This document shows, one piece after another, positions 33,394 to 41,822 of a DNA stretch of 64,000 nucleotides. Origin of the DNA: Gammaproteobacteria bacterium (GTDB taxonomy: Bacteria; Pseudomonadota; Gammaproteobacteria; Pseudomonadales; Pseudomonadaceae); NCBI GenBank assembly GCA_012728415.1, contig JAAYFD010000025.1, positions 1 to 64,000 of the forward strand, written 5' to 3'. The notes beneath the pieces are model-generated. The model saw only the letters and a list, made by a program, of their open reading frames with translations. It was not told where the DNA came from and ran no database searches. A program made the position numbers and the translations under genes. The stretch's first letter is position 1. Each line of letters starts with the position of its first letter.

Positions 33394-34265
33394 TCTTTAC
33401 AAGATAGCTGTTGCACCAGTTTTTCAATTAGTTGCCGCTGAGCCGGATTGTGAACTTGCAAGCATAACCAGGCACTGGTGCTGACAAATCCCAGCGGAGC
33501 CAATAACCTATTGTGCTGTAAATCAGCACGAATCAGCTGCTCCGGTGCAATGCCGATTCCCAAGCCGGCGGTGACTGCCTCGAGCAAATGTGATAAATGG
33601 GGAAAACCTTGCCCCATGCTCAACACTTGTGCACTCAGGTGGTTGCGTTGCGCCCATTCAGGCCAGGCTTGCTGACGGGAGTAGGTATGGAGCAATGGCT
33701 GACCGACCAGCTGTTGCACGTTGTGCAAATCCAGTTGCCGCACCAGTTCTGGAGCAAGAATCGGGCCGATGCGTTCCTGCTCCAGCGGGATCAGCCGTTC
33801 GCCGGCTTGCGGGTGATCGATAAAGGTCAGGCTGAGATCGGCCTGTTGTTGCGGGTTGTCATCGCCGGCACTGGTAATCAGTTGCAGGTTCAGGTCCGGC
33901 AGGGCCTGTTGCAGCTGTTGCAGGCGGGGGATCAGCCAGCGGGCCAGAATGCTGCCGGAACAGGCCAGTACCAGGGGTTTGTCCTGTTGCTGTTGCCTGA
34001 GCTGCCGGCAGCTGTCAGCTATTGCCTGAAAGGCAGGCTGGCAACCATGGTACAGCTGTTGCCCGGCATGTGTGAGTTTTACACTGCGACCCTGCTTCTC
34101 CAGCAGAGCCGTGCCCAGCTCGCCCTCCAGCAATTTGATCTGGCGGCTGACCGCCCCATGGGTTACATGCAGTTGCTGCGCGGCCGCATTGATACTGCCT
34201 TCGTTCGCCACTGCGACAAAAGCCCGGAGAGCATTCAGGGAAGGTAACTGAGCGATGTCTTTCAT
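33375..34265 (-). CDS. trpI: LysR-type activator of trpBA
   Basis: 296 residues from the Met of MKDIAQLPSLNALRAFVAVA, which is where LysR DNA-binding domains begin; an upstream open extension is discounted. The HTH reads GSINAAAQQLHVTHGAVSRQ. The C-terminal effector domain is complete. It is divergent from trpB with a 94-bp intergenic region, exactly the Pseudomonas trpI/trpBA arrangement, where TrpI activates trpBA in response to indole-3-glycerol phosphate. Symbol assigned from context and family. Confidence 0.88.
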   Translation of the reverse strand: MKDIAQLPSLNALRAFVAVANEGSINAAAQQLHVTHGAVSRQIKLLEGELGTALLEKQGRSVKLTHAGQQLYHGCQPAFQAIADSCRQLRQQQQDKPLVLACSGSILARWLIPRLQQLQQALPDLNLQLITSAGDDNPQQQADLSLTFIDHPQAGERLIPLEQERIGPILAPELVRQLDLHNVQQLVGQPLLHTYSRQQAWPEWAQRNHLSAQVLSMGQGFPHLSHLLEAVTAGLGIGIAPEQLIRADLQHNRLLAPLGFVSTSAWLCLQVHNPAQRQLIEKLVQQLSCKDQAPVS

Positions 34266-34359
34266 GTGAGAAATACTAACAGATGGGTTCGTATTTATCG
34301 CTTTTATTATGCAAAGGGTTCCGGCATTATCCGGCCATTGACTCAAACAGGACTCAACA

Positions 34360-35571
34360 ATGAAAAGTTACTTTAACGCCCCCGACGAGCGTGGGCTGTT
34401 TGGCATTTTTGGCGGCCGCTATGTGGCTGAAACGCTGATGCCGCTGATTCTGCAACTGGGCGAAGCCTACGACGAAGCCAAAAGCGATGCGGAATTTCAG
34501 CGTGAACTGGCCTACTTTCAGCGTGATTACGTGGGCCGTCCCAGCCCGCTGTATTTTGCCGAGCGCCTGACCGAACACCTGGGCGGGGCGAAGATTTACC
34601 TTAAGCGTGAAGAGCTGAACCACACTGGCGCGCACAAGATCAATAACTGCATCGGCCAGATTCTGCTGGCGCGGCGCATGGGCAAAAAACGCATCATCGC
34701 CGAAACCGGCGCCGGCATGCACGGCGTGGCCACGGCTACGGTGGCAGCGCGGTTTGGTCTTGAATGCGTGGTTTACATGGGCACCACCGACATCGAGCGT
34801 CAGCAGGCCAACGTGTTCCGCATGAACCTGCTGGGGGCCAAGGTGATCCCGGTCACAGCCGGTACCGGCACGCTTAAGGATGCCATGAACGAGGCGCTGC
34901 GTGACTGGGTAACCAACGTGGATACCACCTTCTACCTGATCGGCACGGTGGCTGGCCCACACCCCTACCCCGCCATGGTGCGTGATTTCCAGGCGGTGAT
35001 CGGCAAGGAAACCCGCGAACAGTTGCAGGCACAGGAAGGCCGCCTGCCGGATTCGCTGGTTGCCTGTATCGGCGGCGGCTCCAACGCCATGGGCCTGTTC
35101 CATCCGTTTCTGGATGACAAAAATGTGCAGATTGTCGGCGTGGAAGCAGCCGGGCTGGGCGTGGACAGCGGCAAGCATGCGGCCAGCCTGACCGGTGGCG
35201 AGCCGGGCGTGCTGCATGGCAACAAGACTTATTTGCTGCAGGATGAGGACGGCCAGATCAAGGATGCCCACTCAATTTCTGCCGGGCTGGATTACCCGGG
35301 TGTTGGACCAGAACATGCCTGGCTGCATGACGAGGGCCGGGTGGAATACACAGCCATTACCGACGACGAAGCGCTGGAAGCCTTCCAGCTGCTGTGCCGT
35401 CTGGAGGGCATCATTCCGGCGCTGGAGTCATCCCACGCGCTGGCCGAAGTCATCAAGCGTGCCCCTGCCCTGCCCCGTGATCACCTGATGGTGGTCAACC
35501 TGTCCGGCCGTGGTGACAAGGACATGGCCAGCGTCATGCACTATCTGGGTCAACAAGGAGCACAGCAATGA
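34360..35571 (+). CDS. trpB: tryptophan synthase beta chain
   Basis: 403 residues, full length. The PLP lysine lies in [20 protein letters not shown], and the phosphate-binding loop is [15 protein letters not shown]. The chain converts indole and serine to tryptophan. Its stop overlaps the trpA start by 4 nt (ATGA), so the two are translationally coupled. Confidence 0.98.
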   Translation: MKSYFNAPDERGLFGIFGGRYVAETLMPLILQLGEAYDEAKSDAEFQRELAYFQRDYVGRPSPLYFAERLTEHLGGAKIYLKREELNHTGAHKINNCIGQILLARRMGKKRIIAETGAGMHGVATATVAARFGLECVVYMGTTDIERQQANVFRMNLLGAKVIPVTAGTGTLKDAMNEALRDWVTNVDTTFYLIGTVAGPHPYPAMVRDFQAVIGKETREQLQAQEGRLPDSLVACIGGGSNAMGLFHPFLDDKNVQIVGVEAAGLGVDSGKHAASLTGGEPGVLHGNKTYLLQDEDGQIKDAHSISAGLDYPGVGPEHAWLHDEGRVEYTAITDDEALEAFQLLCRLEGIIPALESSHALAEVIKRAPALPRDHLMVVNLSGRGDKDMASVMHYLGQQGAQQ

Positions 35572-36377
35572 GCCGCATTAAAGCCTGTTTTGCCAAACTG
35601 AAAGACGAAAACCGCGCCGCTCTGGTGACCTTTTTGACCGCCGGCGACCCGGATTACGCCACTGCCCTGACCATCCTGCGCGGTCTGCCGGAAGCCGGTG
35701 CCGACGTGATCGAAATGGGCATGCCCTTTACCGACCCCATGGCCGATGGCCCGGCCATTCAGCTGGCCAACCAGCGTGCGCTGAGCAGCGGCATGAGCTT
35801 GCGCAAAACCCTGCAAATGGTGCGCGAGTTCCGTACCGGTAACGATCACACCCCCATTGTGCTGATGGGCTATTACAACCCGATCTTCCATTACGGCGTG
35901 GACAGTTTTGTGCGCGATGCCAAAGAAGCCGGTGTGGACGGCCTGATCGTGGTTGACGTGCCCGCCGAGCACAACGAAGAACTGTGCGAACCCGCCCAGG
36001 CCGCCGGCATCGACTTTATCCGCCTGACCACCCCGACCACGGACGATGTGCGCCTGCCCACCGTGCTCAAGGACAGCTCCGGTTTTATTTACTACGTCTC
36101 GGTGGCCGGTGTCACGGGTGGTGCTACCGCCAGTCTGGATCAGGTCAGCGAAGCTTACGCCCGCCTGCGCCGCCATAGCGACCTGCCGGTGTGTATCGGC
36201 TTTGGTATCCGTACCGCCGAACATGCTGCGAACGTGGCAAGGCTGGCTGACGGCGTGGTGGTCGGCTCGGCACTGGTGGACAAGATCAACGCCGCGCAAA
36301 CGCCGGAGCAGGCGATTCGTGATGTGCTGGCGCAGTGTCGGGAGATTAGCCAGGGCGTGCGCGGGGCGCGGGAGTAA
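35568..36377 (+). CDS. trpA: tryptophan synthase alpha chain
   Basis: 269 residues, full length. Catalytic Glu in [17 protein letters not shown] and Asp in [12 protein letters not shown] are present, as is the phosphate-binding [20 protein letters not shown] region. It cleaves indole-3-glycerol phosphate to indole in the alpha2beta2 complex with TrpB. Confidence 0.98.
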   Translation: MSRIKACFAKLKDENRAALVTFLTAGDPDYATALTILRGLPEAGADVIEMGMPFTDPMADGPAIQLANQRALSSGMSLRKTLQMVREFRTGNDHTPIVLMGYYNPIFHYGVDSFVRDAKEAGVDGLIVVDVPAEHNEELCEPAQAAGIDFIRLTTPTTDDVRLPTVLKDSSGFIYYVSVAGVTGGATASLDQVSEAYARLRRHSDLPVCIGFGIRTAEHAANVARLADGVVVGSALVDKINAAQTPEQAIRDVLAQCREISQGVRGARE

Positions 36378-36417
36378 AGCGCCTTGCCCCGTTTGTACAA
36401 ATAGAGGCAAGTGGCCT

Positions 36418-36795
36418 ATGCAGAAGGCTAAGCTGGATGAGCTGGAATCACAGGCAGCGGCAGTTCTGGAGGGTGAGGACCTGAAGGAAGCTCTCAGCGA
36501 TATTGCCATGCTGAGGGCGGTGCCCTCTGTTGAGGACTATATGGCGCAGTTTTCTGTGACTACAAAGCGCCCGCCAGTTTTCACAGTCCGTAGCGGGCGG
36601 GATGTTTTGCGTCTGGTTGTTGCAGCTATTGTTATGTGTACGCTGGCTGTTTTGCTTATTTTTCTGTTCGTGTCAGCCGGTGGCTGGTTAGTGGGTGGCT
36701 TGCCCTGGAGTGAAACGGGAGTAGATATCACAATTGCCTTGACGGGTAGCCTTTTGTCCGCCGGGTTGCTGTATTGGTTGATGCCTAGTCGTTAG
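36418..36795 (+). CDS. small membrane protein, hypothetical
   Basis: 125 residues from the ATG of MQKAKLDELESQAAAVLEGE with an AGAGG Shine-Dalgarno. The first 70 residues are acidic and helical. Two membrane helices follow (LRLVVAAIVMCTLAVLLIFLF and ITIALTGSLLSAGLLYWLM) separated by a short GGWLVGGLPWSE loop. I recognise no family. It lies 40 bp after trpA on the same strand, and its stop codon is directly followed by the ATG of the broken C39-like fragment. Confidence 0.65.
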   Translation: MQKAKLDELESQAAAVLEGEDLKEALSDIAMLRAVPSVEDYMAQFSVTTKRPPVFTVRSGRDVLRLVVAAIVMCTLAVLLIFLFVSAGGWLVGGLPWSETGVDITIALTGSLLSAGLLYWLMPSR

Positions 36796-36903
36796 ATGCG
36801 CAGAAAGGAAGAAGCCACCTGCTGCGGTATAGCAGCGGTGGCCAATATTCTGGGCGAAAGTACGACAGATCATGCCAAGCCAGCACCGGTTAGCAAAGCG
36901 TGA
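36796..36903 (+). pseudogene. N-terminal remnant of a C39-like cysteine peptidase
   Basis: A 35-residue frame begins directly after the previous stop codon. It reads KEEATCCGIAAVANILGEST, which aligns with QQEKTGCGIAAAATLLGTTY of the intact gene at 37018, including the catalytic Cys context. It then stops at a TGA. There is no His or Asp half. It is best read as a truncated duplicate or the stump of a neighbouring paralogue rather than a working gene. Confidence 0.65.
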
Positions 36904-36943
36904 AATTTTTAACATGAAGCAGGGGCACCTTAAATAACCTAAA

Positions 36944-36959
36944 TGTTCCACGTGGAATA
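36944..36959. promoter_or_regulatory. parS: parS-like site (15 of 16 positions)
   Basis: TGTTCCACGTGGAATA differs from the perfect palindrome in recF only at position 15 (C to T). It lies 58 bp upstream of the C39-like gene, in an intergenic stretch. A ParB site of this quality can be functional in Pseudomonas, but activity here is inferred. Confidence 0.7.
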
Positions 36960-37017
36960 TTTGCAAGGAGTCCTGCTGTTCTATACGTTGTGATACTCGA
37001 TTACCTAGGGGCCACTC

Positions 37018-37440
37018 ATGCTCAAGCCTGTCATTCAGCAAGAAAAAACCGGCTGTGGAATTGCCGCGGCCGCTACCCTTTTAGGTACAACCTATCCTGA
37101 AATGAAGACCATCGCCAATGCCATGGGCATCTACGCCGAAGATGAGTCGCTGTGGTCGGATACCGGCTATGTGCGTCGCTTGTTGACTGCGGCCGGTGTG
37201 CAGGTGGCAGCGAAAGAGACTTCTTTCGAGTGCTGGGATGCCCTGCCCGATCTGGCGCTTCTGCCGATCAAGCATCATCAGGTGGAAGGACGCCAGTTTT
37301 GGCACTGGACGGTGTTTGTCCGCGTTGACGGTCAACCCTATGTGCTGGATTCGGCCAGCTACTTGCCCAGCAATGTGCGCGAAGACTTTGCCGCCATGCA
37401 GCCTGAGTGGTTTATAGAGGTTGTCGTGCCCTGTAGCTGA
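37018..37440 (+). CDS. C39-like (papain fold) cysteine peptidase domain protein
   Basis: 140 residues. A likely triad is visible: Cys13 (KTGCGIAAAA), His96 (FWHWTVFVRV) and Asp111 (YVLDSASYLP). The pattern and spacing fit the peptidase C39-like family (bacteriocin-processing fold), but without an ABC transporter, so it is a stand-alone peptidase or related hydrolase. No signal peptide is visible, which suggests a cytoplasmic protein. It is preceded by a broken paralogue and a parS-like site. The substrate is unknown. Confidence 0.7.
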   Translation: MLKPVIQQEKTGCGIAAAATLLGTTYPEMKTIANAMGIYAEDESLWSDTGYVRRLLTAAGVQVAAKETSFECWDALPDLALLPIKHHQVEGRQFWHWTVFVRVDGQPYVLDSASYLPSNVREDFAAMQPEWFIEVVVPCS

Positions 37441-37454
37441 ACAATATGGGTCCT

Positions 37455-38150
37455 TCAGCAGCTAAGAGCTTCCATGGCGGCGGCCTGTGCGTGAAGGGTT
37501 GTTGTATCCAGGAGTGCAACGATGCTGTCCGTCTGGTCTACCTGTAATGAAATTTCCATACAGCCAAGAATGATGGCCTGTGCTCCCCGGGCTACCAGTT
37601 TTTCCATTATGTGACGATAGGCAAGGCGGGACTCGGGCCGCAGAATACCAAGGCACAGCTCTTCAAAAATGATGCGTTGAATAATGTCCCGGTCTTGCGC
37701 ATCCGGTGTACAGGTTTCCAGTCCGTGTTGTTGCGCCAGGCGCTTCCGGTAAAAAGGTTGTTCCATGGTAAAGCGGGTACCGATGAGTCCGACTTTCGAG
37801 TATCCGGCCTGTTTGATGGCATTGACTGTGGTGTCAACGATATGTAGCAGGGGAATGGTTACTGCTGCTTCGATAGCAGGAGCGACCTTGTGCATGGTGT
37901 TGGTGCAGAGAACCAAAAAATCAGCGCCAGCCTGTTCCAGCGAACAGGCTGAGGCGGCGAGCAACTTGCCGGCAGTGTCCCATTCATCAGTACGTTGAAG
38001 TTGTTCAATTTCATGGAAGTCAACGCTATAAAGAATGATCTTGGCCGAGTGTAGGCCACCAAGACGTTGCTTGATGATTTCGTTGATTTGGCAGTAATAA
38101 GGAATGGTGGATTCCCAGCTCATACCACCTATAAGACCGATGGTTTTCAT
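37455..38150 (-). CDS. aspartate/glutamate racemase family protein
   Basis: 231 residues. The N-terminal motif KTIGLIGGMSWESTIPYY and the two catalytic cysteine contexts FLVLCTNTMH (Cys82) and AIILGCMEIS (Cys197) are present. This matches the YgeA/RacX subgroup of PLP-independent amino-acid racemases, which interconvert L- and D-Asp, Glu or other residues for the cell wall or signalling. It converges on the C39-like gene. The exact substrate cannot be told. Confidence 0.88.
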   Translation of the reverse strand: MKTIGLIGGMSWESTIPYYCQINEIIKQRLGGLHSAKIILYSVDFHEIEQLQRTDEWDTAGKLLAASACSLEQAGADFLVLCTNTMHKVAPAIEAAVTIPLLHIVDTTVNAIKQAGYSKVGLIGTRFTMEQPFYRKRLAQQHGLETCTPDAQDRDIIQRIIFEELCLGILRPESRLAYRHIMEKLVARGAQAIILGCMEISLQVDQTDSIVALLDTTTLHAQAAAMEALSC

Positions 38151-38230
38151 GACTGCCTCTCTGAAATTTTTACGAGAAACAGTATAACGGTTGCCTTGTA
38201 CTTAATGTCAGCAAAGGTGCGTGGGGGGCA

Positions 38231-38485
38231 CTAGTCTGAAACCCTGTAACGGCTACTGCGCCCGCCACCGGGCAGTTGTTGCAGGCAGCCTTTAGCCAGC
38301 AGGTCGGCCAGGTCACGGGTGGCGGTGGCTTTGCTGGTGCGGGCAATGGCCTGGTAATGACGGGTTGCAATGCCCTCGTCGAACTCGCTGCCGGCGTTAT
38401 CGAGCAAGCGGTTCAGCACCTTGATTTGTCGCTGGTTGAGTACGCAGTTTTGGTGTTTTCTGGCTGCTGTTGGTTTTATGGGTGT
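38231..38485 (-). pseudogene. C-terminal remnant of a Fic-family protein
   Basis: An 84-codon minus-strand open stretch reads LNQRQIKVLNRLLDNAGSEF, then TSKATATRDLADLLAKGCLQ and GGGRSSRYRVSD before a TAG stop. This matches the C-terminal winged-helix region that follows the Fic domain in many bacterial Fic proteins. The frame is closed by a stop at 38486-38488, and no Fic catalytic motif (HPFxxGNGR) is in frame upstream. It is a truncated relic. Confidence 0.65.
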
Positions 38486-38759
38486 TTAGCAACCGGATTG
38501 GCCCACAGGCTCGCCAGTGGCAAGGCGGTGATTTTCCAGTACAAAATCCACTTCAACACCTGTTTCAAAGTTGTCTTGCTCGGCATTACGACAAAAAACA
38601 CATGGAATATCTTCCACCAAGTGGCGGATATTCATCCATTTGGTGGGGGATTTTACAATCTCTATGACTCGCTCCAGGTCTCAACTGATACGACCGGTTT
38701 TGTGCTTTTAACTCCTGACAAACCGTGTACTGGATTCAGTCGATTACACGTCACCCAAC

Positions 38760-38860
38760 GCCATCTTATTCTGCGTCACCCTGCGCGTAGTCGCAGGGTC
38801 TGGTTGTGGATTCTGCGACTTCGCGCAGAATGACGGGCAACGGGCAACGGGCAACGGTGC
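38760..38860. repeat. palindromic repeat pair and 7-bp tandem repeat
   Basis: Two hairpins lie side by side: CCCTGCG/CGCAGGG and ATTCTGCG/CGCAGAAT, the second with an ACTTCG loop. The sequence ATTCTGCGACTTCGCGCAGA is a widespread type of intergenic palindrome in Gammaproteobacteria. Three copies of GGGCAAC follow (about 38834-38856). Between 38490 and 38760 I see no gene, only a short plus-strand frame containing IHPFGGG. Confidence 0.55.
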
Positions 38861-38928
38861 AACCGCGAGGTATAAAAACCGGTATTCAATAGGGTGCCGG
38901 CTTTGGCCTGATGCCAGGTCAAGGAGTC

Positions 38929-39042
38929 ATGGCAGCTTTTACTACTTTCACCGGCGCGGTAAATGCTTTGGCAACTGCTGCTTTGTCACCGCTTTGGGCG
39001 GCAGCAGCTAGTTCGCTGGCGGCGGGCGGCTTGTATCAGTAA
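38929..39042 (+). CDS. possible 37-residue small protein
   Basis: An ATG with an optimal AAGGAG Shine-Dalgarno 4 nt upstream opens a frame reading MAAFTTFTGAVNALATAALS and ending SLAAGGLYQ. It is alanine-rich and amphipathic to hydrophobic, with no charged residues, like a membrane-active small protein. A hairpin (GGCTTCTGA/TCAGAAGCC, about 39074-39097) follows before the next gene. No homologue is recognised; the case rests on the ribosome site and composition. Confidence 0.4.
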   Translation: MAAFTTFTGAVNALATAALSPLWAAAASSLAAGGLYQ

Positions 39043-39112
39043 CATCCTGTATTCCTGCCAGCGCATAAAAACTGGCTTCTGAGGCAAATCAGAAGCCCGG
39101 AGGGCATCAGCC

Positions 39113-39892
39113 ATGAATCTTGATCAATATTTCAACCGTATCGGTTATCGCTCAGGCACAGAGCCTTCGCTAGATAACCTGCATGCTCTGACCCGGGCGC
39201 ATGCGCAGTCGATTGCCTTTGAGAATCTGGATGTGCTGGCCGGCAAGCCCATCAGTCTTGAGCTGGATAACATTTTTGACAAGCTGGTTTTGCGCCGCCG
39301 GGGTGGTTACTGCTTTGAGCACAACGGCCTGTTTATGTGGGTGCTGCAACAACTGGGGTATCAGGTTTCGACGCTGGGTGCACGGGTGCGGTTGCGCACG
39401 CCGGATCGGGACGATTTGCCGGGACGAACCCATCTGCTGTTAAAGGTGGAGCTGGACGGCCAGAGCTGGCTGACGGATGTGGGCTTTGGCGGCTTTTCCC
39501 TGACCGCTGCCCTGCGCTGGCAGGATGGTCTGGAGCAGCAAGCGCCCCACGACCGCCGTCGGCTGGTATACGAAGACAGGCGCTGGTTTCATCAGGTCTG
39601 GCAGGAGAATCACTGGCTGGATGTCTACGAGTTTGACGGCCTGCCCATGCCTGACAGTGACCAGAAAGTTGCCAACTGGTACACCAGCACCCATCCGGAC
39701 TCAACCTTTATGGATCAGCGCATTGTGGCGCGCGCCGGTGCCGATGGTTCACGGCTGGCGCTGCTGGGTAATGAACTGCGTATTCGCACCCCGACGGGCG
39801 ACCTGGAAACCCGCAATCTGGCTGAAACAGAAATCACGCAGACCCTGAAGGATGTGTTTTATCTGGATTACGCCAACTACAACGGCAGCTGA
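39113..39892 (+). CDS. arylamine N-acetyltransferase
   Basis: 259 residues. The NAT catalytic triad is visible: Cys67 in RRGGYCFEHN, His107 in GRTHLLLKVE and Asp122 in WLTDVGFGG. The start MNLDQYFNRIGY matches the family N-terminus. The enzyme moves acetyl from acetyl-CoA to arylamines and hydrazines in the cytoplasm. A GGAGGG Shine-Dalgarno precedes the ATG. Its 3' end overlaps the convergent SoxYZ-like gene by 16 nt. Confidence 0.95.
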   Translation: MNLDQYFNRIGYRSGTEPSLDNLHALTRAHAQSIAFENLDVLAGKPISLELDNIFDKLVLRRRGGYCFEHNGLFMWVLQQLGYQVSTLGARVRLRTPDRDDLPGRTHLLLKVELDGQSWLTDVGFGGFSLTAALRWQDGLEQQAPHDRRRLVYEDRRWFHQVWQENHWLDVYEFDGLPMPDSDQKVANWYTSTHPDSTFMDQRIVARAGADGSRLALLGNELRIRTPTGDLETRNLAETEITQTLKDVFYLDYANYNGS

Positions 39893-40638
39893 CGCTTCTC
39901 TACCACCTCGGCACCCTGCTGGTCCTGCCAGCGAAAGCCCAGCTCCTTGCCCTGCCCCTGCACCAGCAGGCGTACATAAGGATTGGCGGCAGTGCCGTTG
40001 GCAAACTGCACTTCCAGCGCGGGCTGTTCGTCGATGGTCAGTTGCAGGTTCTGGATCAGATTTTGCGGAATCAGGCTGCCGTCAGCGGCTTCACGCAGGC
40101 CGGTTTCCATCGGATGGTTGATCAATGTGCGCAACTCGACCGGCTCGCCAGCCTTGATGCGTCTTGGCAGTGCGATGCGGGGGTTCTGCATGCCGGTAAT
40201 TACCTCTGCATCCGGGTCGCGTACCAGGCAGCCGCTGATGGTCACCCGCACATCCTTGGCGCTGATCCAGCTATGGCCCTGCTCGCTGATGGCCACCGCA
40301 ATCACCTGCTGGCTTTCGTTCAGGCGGATGCGGGTGTTGAAGTCCGGCAGGGTCTGTTCAGACAGCAGGCGGAAGGTGATCAGCTCCGGTTTGGGGTTTT
40401 CGGTGGCAAACAGGTGCAGGCTGGCCAGACGGTCGCCTTCTGCCAGCTGGCCGTCAAACCGGATGCCGACCGCCACGGCGGAGCCGTCTTCGGACACGCT
40501 GGGCAGGTCCAGCTTGAGGCCGGCCGTTTGTGGCGTGCTGCCGACCAGTAACTCGGCAACCGGGGCAAAGTCTGCAGGCTCGGCAGCCAGCAGGCTCAGC
40601 GGAGCACTCAATAGCAGGGCAAATAAAAGTCGGGACAT
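39877..40638 (-). CDS. periplasmic SoxYZ fusion sulfur-carrier-like protein
   Basis: 253 residues with a signal peptide (MSRLLFALLLSAPLSLLAA). The N-terminal half is SoxY-like, ending in VRVTISGCLVRDPDAE, where Cys137 sits at the place of the SoxY carrier cysteine. The second half is SoxZ-like (KAGEPVELRTLINHPMETG). Canonical SoxY ends in GGCGG; here the cysteine is internal because of the fusion. Such SoxYZ-like fusions are known, some beside quinoprotein dehydrogenases. It follows the YeeE/YedE gene by 10 bp, with no soxA/B/X/C/D in the window. Confidence 0.8.
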   Translation of the reverse strand: MSRLLFALLLSAPLSLLAAEPADFAPVAELLVGSTPQTAGLKLDLPSVSEDGSAVAVGIRFDGQLAEGDRLASLHLFATENPKPELITFRLLSEQTLPDFNTRIRLNESQQVIAVAISEQGHSWISAKDVRVTISGCLVRDPDAEVITGMQNPRIALPRRIKAGEPVELRTLINHPMETGLREAADGSLIPQNLIQNLQLTIDEQPALEVQFANGTAANPYVRLLVQGQGKELGFRWQDQQGAEVVEKRQLPL

Positions 40639-40648
40639 GATCGTTTCC

Positions 40649-41665
40649 TCAGTTTTTCAGTAACGCAAGGGTGCACCAGGCACCGGCCAGAATGCCGGCA
40701 ATGGCAATCAGGCTGGTAATGGCCATGGTGGAAAGCCCGCTCAGTGCCTGCCCGTAGGTGCAGCCGAGGGATAATACTCCGCCCACGCCCATCAATAAAC
40801 CACCGGTCAGGCTGCGCTTGAGGCGGCCCGGGCTGTCAAAGGCCTCCCAGACAAACTCGCGGGCCAGCAGTGCCCGCAACAGGGCTCCGGCAAATACGCC
40901 GGCCACCAGCACAATGCCAAAACTCAGCTTGCTGCCGGTAAACAGCAGCAGATATTGCTGGGTTTCAAATACAGGTGCGACAAAGCTGACGGACAGCAAA
41001 GGCACGGGTTCAAATTCATCGGCACCGACCACGCCGGTTAGCCACCAGCCGCCGCTAATCAGTACACCTACCAGCAGGCTGCCGACCAGGTCCGGGGTTG
41101 ACTGCCACAGGGATTTTCCCTTCAGGGCATAAAATAGCAGTCCAGTGGCCAATAGCAGCCCGAGCCACAACGGCAAACGAGAAACCGGCAGGTTGAAGCG
41201 GGTCAGGTTTTCGAGCCCGACACGCAACTCGGCCAGCAGGCCGGACAATGCCAGCCCGGCACCAATAGCCAGGCTTAACAGACACACCAGCGAGCGCAGG
41301 TTGCCACTAGCGGTCAGTATCAGACTACGTCCGGTACAGGCATTAGCCAGTGCCATGCCGCAACCGAACAGCAACCCACCGAGCAGGATGACCGGCAGGG
41401 CCGGGTTGTCCTGCACATAGATGGAGTTGGCCAGATCAACACCGCTGTACCAGGCCAGCAACTGGCTGCTCAGCATCGCAACAGCCATGGCCAGAGTAAA
41501 AGCCTTCAGCTTCAGGCTATTACCCTGACGCACATGCACCAGGCCACGCAGCAGGCATAGTCGGCTCCACTGCAAAAGCGCACCCAGCAGCAGGCCAAAC
41601 AGCAGAGTGCCCCATAGCATCAACTGATGTGGGGCATCCAGCAGGTTTTCGACAAACTCCGGCAT
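40649..41665 (-). CDS. YeeE/YedE family (TsuA-like) sulfur-compound transporter
   Basis: 338 residues with about nine to ten membrane segments. The two-repeat structure and the conserved cysteines are visible: LFGCGMALANACTGRSLILT and VLSLGCTYGQALSGLS. In the characterised members these cysteines pass thiosulfate across the inner membrane. It probably moves thiosulfate or a related sulfur compound. It is 10 bp upstream of the SoxYZ-like gene and 157 bp downstream of fccB. Confidence 0.88.
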   Translation of the reverse strand: MPEFVENLLDAPHQLMLWGTLLFGLLLGALLQWSRLCLLRGLVHVRQGNSLKLKAFTLAMAVAMLSSQLLAWYSGVDLANSIYVQDNPALPVILLGGLLFGCGMALANACTGRSLILTASGNLRSLVCLLSLAIGAGLALSGLLAELRVGLENLTRFNLPVSRLPLWLGLLLATGLLFYALKGKSLWQSTPDLVGSLLVGVLISGGWWLTGVVGADEFEPVPLLSVSFVAPVFETQQYLLLFTGSKLSFGIVLVAGVFAGALLRALLAREFVWEAFDSPGRLKRSLTGGLLMGVGGVLSLGCTYGQALSGLSTMAITSLIAIAGILAGAWCTLALLKN

Positions 41666-41793
41666 TTAATGGCCTGTCTGATTAATTAATTAACTGAAAC
41701 CAGGAAAGTTGAGGCTCAGACCCAAGGCTTTGCGGTGGCTCATGGCGGGCTATAACCTGCGCAATCTTACAGTACCTGAGCCGCAGGTATTGG

Positions 41794-41814
41794 CCGGCTA
41801 ATCACATTAGCCGG
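41794..41814 (-). terminator. hairpin after fccB
   Basis: A perfect 9-bp stem CCGGCTAAT/ATTAGCCGG with loop CAC lies 8 bp downstream of the fccB stop on the minus strand. It lacks a strong U-tract, so it may attenuate transcription into the YeeE gene rather than stop it. Confidence 0.5.
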
Positions 41815-41822
41815 ACAGCTTC

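Noticed and set aside
36046..36417. Long upstream extension of the small membrane protein gene through trpA
   Set aside because: It is an out-of-frame reading of trpA; the ATG at 36418 has its own Shine-Dalgarno.
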